Below are positions 36,224 to 42,965 of a DNA stretch of 64,000 nucleotides, piece after piece (the stretch's first letter is position 1; every line of letters starts with the position of its first letter). The position numbers were made by a program, and so were the translations under genes. The notes beneath the pieces were generated by a model. That model saw only the letters and a list, made by a program, of their open reading frames with translations, was not told the origin of the DNA and did not search any database. Origin of the DNA: Sedimentitalea sp039941015 (lineage in GTDB: Bacteria > Pseudomonadota > Alphaproteobacteria > Rhodobacterales > Rhodobacteraceae); the NCBI RefSeq assembly GCF_039941015.1, contig NZ_JBDVFI010000049.1. The stretch is one strand, 5' to 3'.

Positions 36224-36526
36224 ATGTCCAACACAGCAAAGACACTGGCCGTAGCAGGCGCCGTTGCCGCCGCGCTCGCCGCAACCGCCAACACAGCAAG
36301 CGCGCAGGCCAAGGAAAAGTGCTATGGCGTTTCGCTGGCCGGTCAGAACGATTGCGCCGCTGGCCCCGGCACCACCTGCGCGGGTACATCGACCGTAGAT
36401 TATCAGGGCAACGCCTGGACGCTTGTCGACGCGGGCAAATGTGCTGACATGGACCTGCCGGCAATGGCCGACGGCACCGCGCGCCACGGTTCGCTCGAAG
36501 CTCTCAAGCGCGATCTGCCTGCATAA
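36224..36526 (+). CDS. bufA: Bufferin-type precursor (DUF2282, BufA1-like)
   Basis: A 100-residue exported precursor. The signal peptide (AVAGAVAAALAATANTASAQA) is followed by a mature part with four cysteines at 33, 44, 52 and 73: KCYGVSLAGQNDC, TTCAGTSTVDYQGNAW and GKCADM. This is the DUF2282 pattern. In bufferins such cysteines are modified by the MNIO enzyme encoded next and the product sequesters copper in the periplasm; the modification here is inferred. AAGGGAG precedes the ATG at 36224, which is preferred to an upstream alternative at 36206. A strong hairpin follows the gene. Confidence 0.88.
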   Translation: MSNTAKTLAVAGAVAAALAATANTASAQAKEKCYGVSLAGQNDCAAGPGTTCAGTSTVDYQGNAWTLVDAGKCADMDLPAMADGTARHGSLEALKRDLPA

Positions 36527-36537
36527 GCCACGCATTC

Positions 36538-36561
36538 GGGTGGGCCGATTTCGGCCCGCCC
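36538..36561 (+). other. Hairpin between precursor and modifying-enzyme genes
   Basis: GGGTGGGCCG pairs with CGGCCCGCCC (10 positions, one T-G wobble) around an ATTT loop, 11 bases after the precursor stop and 21 before bufB. It lacks a T-tract and is likely to stabilise the precursor mRNA or cause partial termination, favouring precursor over enzyme. Confidence 0.65.
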
Positions 36562-36582
36562 CACCTACAGGATACCTGTGCC

Positions 36583-37440
36583 ATGCTGGATGCCAGAAAT
36601 CAGACCAAATCACTGCCAGCAGGTGTCGGGGTCGGCTACAAGCCTCAGCACTTCACCGAAATCACCAATGCCCCCGGCGCGGTTGAATGGCTTGAAATTC
36701 ATGCCGAAAACTACATGGGCGATGGTGGGCGGCCGCTGGCGCAGCTACGCGCTCTGTCCGAGCAATTTCCAGTTTCCGTGCATGGCGTCGGCCTCTCCAT
36801 CGGTGGCGAGGGCGCGCTGGATACGGACCATCTGGCGCGGCTGAAGCAGCTTGTTGGCTGGCTGAACCCCGCGAGCTTTTCCGAACATCTCGCCTGGTCT
36901 ACTCACGGGGCCGAATTCCTGAACGACCTGCTGCCCCTGCCCTACACCAATGCCACGCTCACACGCATCGCTGATCACATTGACCAGGTTCAGACCGTCC
37001 TTGGCCGCCGGATGCTGCTTGAGAACCCATCAAGCTATCTGGCCTTTGACGAAAGCACGTGGTCCGAAACCGATTTCCTTGCCGAGTTGGCACAGCGGAC
37101 TGGCTGTGGATTGCTGCTTGATGTCAACAACGTCTTTGTCTCGGCGACGAACCTGAATACCACGCCACAGGATTATATCGACGGTTTTGCCCTTGGCGAA
37201 GTTGGCGAGATTCATGTGGGCGGCCATGACGAAGATACCGATGACCATGGCGCGCCTCTGCTCATTGACAGCCACGGAACCCCGGTGGCCGACCCGGTTT
37301 GGGCGCTGCTGGATCATACGCTGGCCCAATCGGGTCCGCGCCCTGTTCTGGTGGAGTGGGACAATGATGTACCGGACTGGCCCGTTCTGCGCGAAGAAGC
37401 CACGCGTGCCGCCACCTTGCTGAACCGGGTCGTGGCGTGA
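36583..37440 (+). CDS. bufB: MNIO-family enzyme (DUF692, BufB-like)
   Basis: A 285-residue TIM-barrel enzyme of the multinuclear non-heme iron oxidase family, which modifies cysteines in partner peptides. Metal-ligand motifs are all present: WLEIHAENY, VSVHGVGLSIGG, FSEHLAWS, LLENPSSYLAF, LLLDVNNVFVSA, GEIHVGGHDED, LLIDSHGTPV and VLVEWDNDVP. The length is normal. It should act on the upstream precursor with help from the downstream partner protein, whose start overlaps the stop codon. Confidence 0.93.
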   Translation: MLDARNQTKSLPAGVGVGYKPQHFTEITNAPGAVEWLEIHAENYMGDGGRPLAQLRALSEQFPVSVHGVGLSIGGEGALDTDHLARLKQLVGWLNPASFSEHLAWSTHGAEFLNDLLPLPYTNATLTRIADHIDQVQTVLGRRMLLENPSSYLAFDESTWSETDFLAELAQRTGCGLLLDVNNVFVSATNLNTTPQDYIDGFALGEVGEIHVGGHDEDTDDHGAPLLIDSHGTPVADPVWALLDHTLAQSGPRPVLVEWDNDVPDWPVLREEATRAATLLNRVVA

Positions 37441-38195
37441 GCATGGTATCCGAGGCCCTGTTCCGCAAGGCGTTGACCGAGCCGGACCTCAATGCCCCCG
37501 TTGGACTGAGCGACAGCGCCGGACGGCCCGCAGGCGCGCGGTTTGACGTGTATCGCAACAACATGGTTGTCTCGCTCATCGAGGCTTTGCACACTGGCTT
37601 TCCCGTGCTGGCAAAGTTGCTTGGAAAAGAAAACATGGACGGGTTGGCAGGGCAGTTCGTCCGGGCTCACCCGCCGACATCGCCTGTCATGATGTTTTAT
37701 GGCGAGGCCTTGCCCGGCTTTATCAGCACGCTGCCGCAATTGTCCCACCTAGGGTATTTGCCCGATGTAGCGCGTCTGGAGCTGGCGTTGCGGCGTTCGT
37801 ATCACGCCGCCGATGACACCCCGATCGCGCCAGAAGCGTTGGCGGAATTGACACCAGATGCTCTGCTCGCCTCGCGGGTTTCGCTGGCACCTTCGGTCCG
37901 GATTGTGTGTTCCGGCTGGCCAATTCACGACATCTGGCTGTTCAATACGGAAACCGACGCGCCAAAACCAACGCCGGGCGCACAGGATGTACTGATCACC
38001 AGACCAGAATTCGACCCGTTACCACATTTGCTGCCTCCCGGCGGCGCGGCTTGGATCGACGCCCTCGCTCGGGGGCAGAGCATTGGTGCCGCGCTGGAAA
38101 CCGCCACTGGCGAAGCACCTGATTTTGACATGACCACTCCGCTTACCCTGCTTCTCACCGGGAATGCGATCACATCACTTACATACAAGGACTGA
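37437..38195 (+). CDS. bufC: DUF2063-type partner protein (BufC-like)
   Basis: A 252-residue protein. Its N terminus (FRKALTEPDLNAPVGLSDSA, then RFDVYRNNMVVSLIEALHTG) is the DUF2063 putative DNA-binding domain that accompanies MNIO enzymes; the current view is that it recognises the precursor peptide. The C-terminal half is the second conserved part of the family. GTG at 37437 overlaps the bufB stop (GTGA); an ATG at 37443 is an alternative start two codons later. Confidence 0.88.
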   Translation: MSMVSEALFRKALTEPDLNAPVGLSDSAGRPAGARFDVYRNNMVVSLIEALHTGFPVLAKLLGKENMDGLAGQFVRAHPPTSPVMMFYGEALPGFISTLPQLSHLGYLPDVARLELALRRSYHAADDTPIAPEALAELTPDALLASRVSLAPSVRIVCSGWPIHDIWLFNTETDAPKPTPGAQDVLITRPEFDPLPHLLPPGGAAWIDALARGQSIGAALETATGEAPDFDMTTPLTLLLTGNAITSLTYKD

Positions 38196-38199
38196 CCCC

Positions 38200-38748
38200 A
38201 TGACCGCGCTGATCTCGATGCACAATGCCGTGTTTGATTGGCTGGACCGCCAGTCCGGCCTGATCCTGCCAACACTTGCGCGCTTTGTGTTTGCCGCCGT
38301 TCTGTTGATCTACTTCTGGAAATCGGCGCTCACAAAGGTCGGCAGTGGAATATTCGGTATCTTCTCACCCTCTGACGGCGCATATGTTCAGATTTTTCCG
38401 CGCGCCATGGAGGCGGCAAGCTATGACAGTTCACAATTGGGGGTGTTTTACTGGGCTGTCGCATTGCTCGGAACCTGGGCCGAATTCATCCTGCCCGCGC
38501 TGATCCTTGTTGGCCTGTTCAGCAGGTTGGCGTCGATCGGAATGATCGGCTTTATTATTATGCAATCCGCCACCGATATCGTCGGACATGGAGCCACGGA
38601 TGCGACAACCCTTGGGGCATGGTTTGATGCCGCGTCCGGCAGTCTGATCATGGACCAACGGACATTGTGGGTGATGGTTTTGCTGGTGATCGTGGTCAAG
38701 GGGGCGGGTCCGCTGTCGCTTGACCGGCTCATCGGGCGGCTTTCCTGA
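38200..38748 (+). CDS. DoxX family membrane protein
   Basis: A 182-residue inner-membrane protein of the DoxX family with four hydrophobic segments, including TLARFVFAAVLLIYFWKSAL and FILPALILVGLFSRLASIGM. DoxX proteins are regular partners in bufferin operons; their role is unsettled but may be linked to redox or quinones. The ATG at 38200 lies 4 bases after the bufC stop. Last gene of the operon. Confidence 0.87.
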   Translation: MTALISMHNAVFDWLDRQSGLILPTLARFVFAAVLLIYFWKSALTKVGSGIFGIFSPSDGAYVQIFPRAMEAASYDSSQLGVFYWAVALLGTWAEFILPALILVGLFSRLASIGMIGFIIMQSATDIVGHGATDATTLGAWFDAASGSLIMDQRTLWVMVLLVIVVKGAGPLSLDRLIGRLS

Positions 38749-38760
38749 GGACACCTCAGG
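38744..38760. terminator. Small hairpin between convergent genes
   Basis: CCTGAGG and CCTCAGG form a 7-bp stem with a 3-base loop that overlaps the DoxX stop codon. There is no T-tract. It may mark the end of both convergent transcripts. Confidence 0.35.
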
Positions 38761-38771
38761 GCCGGACGGGA

Positions 38772-39140
38772 TCAGAAATGAGCTGTTTCCTGATCCGGCT
38801 TACCGGCGGCAAGCGCCAGTAGACCGGCGGTCGCCGCAAAGGCGATCGGGAACATGGTGAACACATTGAAACCAAAAGCGTGGTACATGCCGCCCGCCGA
38901 CAGGATCAACAGCACACCACCCCACAGCGCCCGTGCCCGCGCCATTGCACCGCCTGCAATGGCCAGCATCGGTGCGAGTACTGACATGGTGCGGATCAGG
39001 TCGACATCGCTCACCTGAACGGCCAGCCCATCGATCTCGCCCCAGTGTTCAATCGCGGCGGTATAGCCGTAGCTGAAGAACCCGACAAACATGCCGGCGA
39101 TACCGGCCAGTATTCCCAAAGTCAGTGCGGCGTTGCGCAT
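38772..39140 (-). CDS. Small four-helix membrane protein of unknown function
   Basis: A 122-residue protein with four hydrophobic stretches: ALTLGILAGIAGMFVGFFSY, a segment around SVLAPMLAIAGGAMA, WGGVLLILSAGGMY, and MFPIAFAATAGLLALAAG. I do not recognise a named family. It is convergent with the bufferin operon and 39 bases downstream of the ArsC-like gene on the same strand. Confidence 0.65.
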   Translation of the reverse strand: MRNAALTLGILAGIAGMFVGFFSYGYTAAIEHWGEIDGLAVQVSDVDLIRTMSVLAPMLAIAGGAMARARALWGGVLLILSAGGMYHAFGFNVFTMFPIAFAATAGLLALAAGKPDQETAHF

Positions 39141-39179
39141 CTTTGCCCTCCTGTGCGTGACAGTGAGATAGGTATCGAC

Positions 39180-39497
39180 TTAGACGACGCCAAGGGCCGC
39201 CTGCACATCCGCACCCCACCCCAGCATCAACTGATCGCCGTTTTCGATCAGTGGCCGCTTCATCAAGGTCGGGTGGTCGGCAAGCAAATCAAACGGTGGG
39301 CGCGCGCGTTCAGTTTCATTGAGCCCGCGCCAGGTTGTGGACCGGGTATTGAGCAGGGCGGCGCCAAATTGCGCATGTGCACGTTTGAGGACATCTGTCG
39401 GAACGCCATCGCCACGCACGTCAACAAAACGCGCCTCGGCCAATGATTTCAGCGCCTTGCGGCAAGTATCGCAGGTCTTTAGCCCATATAGCACCAT
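39180..39497 (-). CDS. ArsC/Spx family protein
   Basis: A 105-residue thioredoxin-fold protein. It starts MVLYGLKTCDTCRKALKSL with a C-D-T-C pair, and has DLLADHPTLMKRPLIENGDQ, the ArsC-family substrate loop with its conserved arginine. Members reduce arsenate or act as Spx-like regulators and other small reductases; the CxxC and short length fit the YffB/Spx-like branch more than true ArsC. No arsenic genes are nearby. Confidence 0.85.
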   Translation of the reverse strand: MVLYGLKTCDTCRKALKSLAEARFVDVRGDGVPTDVLKRAHAQFGAALLNTRSTTWRGLNETERARPPFDLLADHPTLMKRPLIENGDQLMLGWGADVQAALGVV

Positions 39498-39715
39498 GGC
39501 AACTCTCCTTGTTCGATGGGCAAATATCCGTCAATCCGGCGAATTGCAGCCCCTTTTTCTTGATTTTTCATCGGGTCATGCGAAATTGGAAACAGTACAC
39601 TCTTTTTTCGTGCACTTGTTCCAGTTGGTCGGCGCAATCACGGGCCGAGGGGCGTACGCAAAAGAAAGCCTCCGCGATTTCGGGGCGCTACTTAAATTAG
39701 AAGGAGACACGGGAA

Positions 39716-39922
39716 ATGCCAACCGGCACCGTGAAATGGTTTAACACGACAAAAGGCTACGGCTTCATTGCGCCCGATACCGGGGGCAAGGATGTATTTG
39801 TGCACATTTCGGCTGTGGAAAGGTCGGGCCTGACCGGCCTCGCTGATAATCAGAAGGTAGATTATGATCTGGAAGAAGGTCGCGACGGTCGGGAAATGGC
39901 CGCCAACCTGAAGCCGCTCTGA
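39716..39922 (+). CDS. Cold-shock protein (CspA family)
   Basis: A 68-residue single cold-shock domain that binds single-stranded RNA and DNA as a chaperone. RNP1 is KGYGFI and RNP2 VFVHIS; the start MPTGTVKWFNTTKGYGFIAP is canonical. GAAGGAGA lies 12-13 bases before the ATG. The 218-base upstream gap is AT-rich and would hold a long 5' UTR. A strong hairpin follows. Confidence 0.95.
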   Translation: MPTGTVKWFNTTKGYGFIAPDTGGKDVFVHISAVERSGLTGLADNQKVDYDLEEGRDGREMAANLKPL

Positions 39923-39944
39923 ACAGCCCGATGCAAGAAAACGC

Positions 39945-39973
39945 CGCGTCCCGGCACAGATACGGGACGCGTT
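39945..39973 (+). terminator. Hairpin terminator after the cold-shock gene
   Basis: CGCGTCCCG pairs with CGGGACGCG (9 bp, 9-base loop), 22 bases after the stop. It is followed only by TTAG, so the T-tract is weak. Confidence 0.6.
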
Positions 39974-40411
39974 AGAGCCGGACAGTATTGTCAGGAATAC
40001 GTGTAACGCCCAACTGCGCAAACACGTTATCACGTCGGCAAAGGAAATTTGTCGGCGACTTGCGGCGCATCGCAACCGCAGAGTTCTGACCTGTCTGGTC
40101 CGCACACCAAAGTACGCAACACACCCCAAGCCGCCAACACTTCTTACTGAAAATGGCCCACCACTCACGACAGGCATACGCACCAATGCAGTGATAATCC
40201 CGGTCTGCCTGAGTCGAGTCCACCCCAAACAATCAGGAAACAGTGTGTTTCCTGACCGAATCACCGATAAAATTCGAAGGTTTCGCCCATGGAGCGACGC
40301 CGCGGAAGTCGCGCTCGCGCTAGAGTAGATCCCATTCATCCGCGCACAAGACAAACATTCTAGTATGCGCAACCCACAGAACCATCGCGCAAATTCACTC
40401 AACCGCGTATT
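39974..40411. other. Gene-free interval with a perfect hairpin
   Basis: This interval has no convincing gene. It contains a perfect 10-bp hairpin at 40233-40255 (TCAGGAAACA, loop GTG, TGTTTCCTGA). Base composition (A/C-rich on the plus strand) is unlike the surrounding genes. A minus-strand open frame of 86 codons at 39972-40232 has no recognisable family and an odd composition. Because a plus-strand terminator follows at 40412, the interval may encode a small RNA, or may be a gene remnant. Confidence 0.5.
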
Positions 40412-40440
40412 GCAGGACAGCATCGCTGTCCTGCTTTGTT
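40412..40440 (+). terminator. Rho-independent terminator without an assigned plus-strand gene
   Basis: GCAGGACAGC and GCTGTCCTGC form a 10-bp stem with loop ATC, followed by TTTGTT on the plus strand. It lies 8 bases from the hpf stop, which is on the other strand; the hpf side has no T-tract. The polarity therefore fits a plus-strand transcript from the 39974-40411 interval or read-through from the cold-shock gene. Confidence 0.75.
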
Positions 40441-40447
40441 CTGAACC

Positions 40448-40765
40448 TCAATGATGCGCGTCGTGCTTGTCAAACTCACTGGACAGACGGGCGCGAAGCT
40501 TTTTTGCCGCGCCCTTGAGTGCCGCAGGAATATCAGCGGCATCGTGATGAGCCGCGATGGGCCCCATACCGCGCGGGCGAGCCTCTATCGTACAGCGAAT
40601 GTGGTCCGGCCCATGCTTATCCGCATTCTGGTCCTTAAGATGCACCTCGACACGGGTCAGCCGATCTTCAAAGTGACCGAGATCCGACTTCACAGCCAGC
40701 TCTGCCACCTCCGCAACCCGTTCGTCACCATGGATGAAGTTGTCGGTATTGACTTGGATTTGCAT
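40448..40765 (-). CDS. hpf: Ribosome hibernation factor, short HPF/RaiA type
   Basis: A 105-residue protein of the ribosome-associated inhibitor A family, which binds the 30S subunit and stops translation in starved or cold-stressed cells. Visible features: MQIQVNTDNFIHGDERVAEV, LTRVEVHLKDQNADKHGPD, RCTIEARPRGMGPIAAHHDA and DIPAALKGAAKKLRARL, matching the beta-alpha-beta-beta-beta-alpha fold. It lacks the C-terminal dimerisation domain of long HPF. GGGAG in the leader serves the ATG, which sits within a potential long hairpin. Confidence 0.87.
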   Translation of the reverse strand: MQIQVNTDNFIHGDERVAEVAELAVKSDLGHFEDRLTRVEVHLKDQNADKHGPDHIRCTIEARPRGMGPIAAHHDAADIPAALKGAAKKLRARLSSEFDKHDAHH

Positions 40766-40824
40766 TGGAAATCTCCCTTGAGCTTTACTTCAATGGGTAA
40801 GAACGAACCAATGCAAATTCAAGT
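40752..40824 (-). promoter_or_regulatory. Potential hairpin covering the hpf start codon
   Basis: On the minus-strand mRNA, ACTTGAATTTGCATTGG (from 40824-40808) can pair with CCAATGCAAATCCAAGT (from 40768-40752) at 16 of 17 positions, one A-C mismatch. The second arm contains the hpf ATG and its first codons. The 39-base loop holds the GGGAG ribosome site. The match is too long for chance and AT-rich enough to melt, so thermal or ligand control of translation is possible; a small inverted duplication is the other explanation. Confidence 0.65.
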
Positions 40825-40986
40825 GTGTGGACGAAGGATCAATGGACTACCGCAAAACTCGGTTGCCCGCCTGCCCGCCGCTCAAAATCAGCTGAAACGA
40901 AGGCTCCATATCGGCTCACGAACCCTGGCACTCCCGAAAGCTGCAAGGAAACGCAACCGACAATGGAAAACACTCAGATCAGGGGT

Positions 40987-41892
40987 TCACGCGATAACCT
41001 CTTCGAACTCCCGCCATTCCCGTGCACTCATGCCTGAATTCTCTTTGGTCACGGCCTCGCCTTTCAGCATCCGGCGCAGGCATTCGACCATCTGGGACGA
41101 CATTGTGACGGCGCCCATACGATAGTCCTCAAACGCGCCATAGGCCGCAGGCACCCAGTCGGCAACCATCTCGCAGATCGCGTCGGCGTAGACGCGGATT
41201 TCATACTGCGCGTGAGCGTCGGCCCGCAGGCGCAAGAAGTGGAAGAGATTGTGCAGATCCACTTTCCAGTACCACTGCGTATAGATGTTCGCTGGCAGGT
41301 TCATCCGCGCCAACTCACGCGCCAGCCCCGCCTGCCCGTCGCCCGAGATCATTGCCTCGTAATTGTCATAGCAGCGGGCGGAATCGGCCTTGAGGATCTC
41401 AAGCACCCGCGCCGCCTCTTCACCTTGCAACACATCGCCACGGCCTTGGTTGTTGACCTCGGACTGGGCGTTGATGTGTTCAGGCGCAGGAATATAAAAT
41501 TCGCGGTCCAAAATTGAATAGCGGGCGGAATATTCGTTCACGTTGGCTGTGCGGTGGCGAATCCATTGACGGGCGACAAAGACCGGCAGTTTGACGTGCA
41601 GTTTCAGTTCGCACATCTCGAACGGGGTCGAATGCCAGTGCCGCATCAGATAGCGGATCAGCCCTTCGTCATTCTGAACCGATTTCGTGCCCTTGCCATA
41701 GCTCACCCGCGCCGCCTGACAGATCGCGGCATCGTCGCCCATATAGTCGATCACTCTGACAAACCCGTGGTCCAGAACCGGACGCGCAGTGTAAAGATGC
41801 TTTTCCATCCCCGGCGCGACGGCGCGCAAGGTGGGTTGCGGACTGGCCCGCAACGCGTCGATTTCGGCCTGTTGTTCTGGTGACAGCGGCAT
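40987..41892 (-). CDS. thyX: Flavin-dependent thymidylate synthase
   Basis: A 301-residue enzyme that methylates dUMP to dTMP with methylenetetrahydrofolate, FAD and NADPH. The signature RHR-x7-S reads RHRTANVNEYSARYS. Other typical parts are ARVSYGKGTKSVQNDEGLIR, FEMCELKLHVKLPVFVARQW, and NLFHFLRLRADAHAQYEIR. It replaces ThyA in many Alphaproteobacteria. The gene is monocistronic. The 221-base interval upstream of hpf and downstream of thyX holds only the hpf leader. Confidence 0.97.
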   Translation of the reverse strand: MPLSPEQQAEIDALRASPQPTLRAVAPGMEKHLYTARPVLDHGFVRVIDYMGDDAAICQAARVSYGKGTKSVQNDEGLIRYLMRHWHSTPFEMCELKLHVKLPVFVARQWIRHRTANVNEYSARYSILDREFYIPAPEHINAQSEVNNQGRGDVLQGEEAARVLEILKADSARCYDNYEAMISGDGQAGLARELARMNLPANIYTQWYWKVDLHNLFHFLRLRADAHAQYEIRVYADAICEMVADWVPAAYGAFEDYRMGAVTMSSQMVECLRRMLKGEAVTKENSGMSAREWREFEEVIA

Positions 41893-42069
41893 AGCGAATC
41901 CTTTCCCGGCAGAATCTGTTGAGAACCTGACTGTATATTGTGATCTCGCGCGCGTGAACCGCTATATCGGGGTCACACATTGGCCACGTTAATCGCCTTT
42001 GACATGTATACGCGTTGACTTTTCAATGCGGCGGACGGACTCTGGGTTAAACGACCAATCAAAAGGTTG

Positions 42070-42954
42070 ATGAGGCAGATGAAGCGGTTTGTAGTTGGTG
42101 TCGCACTCGCGGCAGCATTGTCGGCGTGCAGCGGTGGCAATCCATTTCTTGATGATGATAGCGGCGGTACGGATCCCGTCGATCCGACAAGCCCGATCCC
42201 TCAAGACGTTCAAAGCGATTTGGATGCGGCCTCTTATACGCCCGACCCGACCAACCCGCGCCTTGTGGTGACCGGTGTCGCGTTTAATGGGACGCCTTTG
42301 GCCGTCGAATACGACCGTGTGGCATCGCTGGACTCACCCCGTGGCCAGTATCAGGCCTTTGAGCGGCAACCCGATGCGCTGAATACCCACACTACGGCCT
42401 ACGCGCGCGCGATCGACAATGCGCAGGGGGTGGTGGTCGTGTCCGGTGGGTTGGACGGATACTACAACGGCGGCGCGACCTACTCCGCGAACGGCTTTGC
42501 CGTGCCTGCGGCGAACGCCGCGAATGCTGATGTGCGGTACGACGGTGAATATGTGGGTCTCATGAACCTCCCCGACAACGGCGATGCGCTGCTGCCAGTG
42601 CCACCGGGTACTGACCCCGCTGTACGTCCGAGACAGGCCGCGCGCGTCTATGGCGATGCCCGTATCGACGCAGATTTCTCGACCATGCGCGTCAAGGGGC
42701 AAGTCTATAACCGCACCTATGCAGCGCAAGGAACGGAACTCGAGGCGCTTGAGATCGCGCCAACTGACATTCAGTCCGATGGGTCCTTTTCCGGCGACAT
42801 TACCCAGGGCCAGCAAGGAGCCGGCAGTTATGGCGGTGCCTTTGGTGGGTCCAATGCCAATTCGGTTGCGGGTGCGCTCCATGCCACGGGCCATGTCGGC
42901 GGCGTGTCCGAAGTTGAAGAGTTTGGATTGTTTGTACTTGAGCGCAGCAACTAA
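42070..42954 (+). CDS. Surface-exposed lipoprotein, TbpB-like barrel (Slam substrate candidate)
   Basis: A 294-residue lipoprotein. The signal has the lipobox LSAC, and the mature protein begins CSGGNPFLDDDSGG with an acidic, proline-rich linker. The C-terminal part (FSGDITQGQQGAGSYGGAFG, then ANSVAGALHATGHVGG and EFGLFVLERSN) resembles the eight-stranded barrel domain of TbpB and other Slam-dependent lipoproteins. The Slam-like gene follows after 11 bases, strongly supporting surface export. An ATG at 42079 (MKRFVVG) is an equally good start. The ligand is unknown. Confidence 0.75.
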   Translation: MRQMKRFVVGVALAAALSACSGGNPFLDDDSGGTDPVDPTSPIPQDVQSDLDAASYTPDPTNPRLVVTGVAFNGTPLAVEYDRVASLDSPRGQYQAFERQPDALNTHTTAYARAIDNAQGVVVVSGGLDGYYNGGATYSANGFAVPAANAANADVRYDGEYVGLMNLPDNGDALLPVPPGTDPAVRPRQAARVYGDARIDADFSTMRVKGQVYNRTYAAQGTELEALEIAPTDIQSDGSFSGDITQGQQGAGSYGGAFGGSNANSVAGALHATGHVGGVSEVEEFGLFVLERSN

Positions 42955-42965
42955 GGCGTCGGTCG

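Noticed and set aside
39972..40232. 86-codon minus-strand open frame, possible transposase remnant
   Set aside because: No catalytic motif, no terminal repeats, odd Cys/Trp-rich composition, and the frame ends in a hairpin region.
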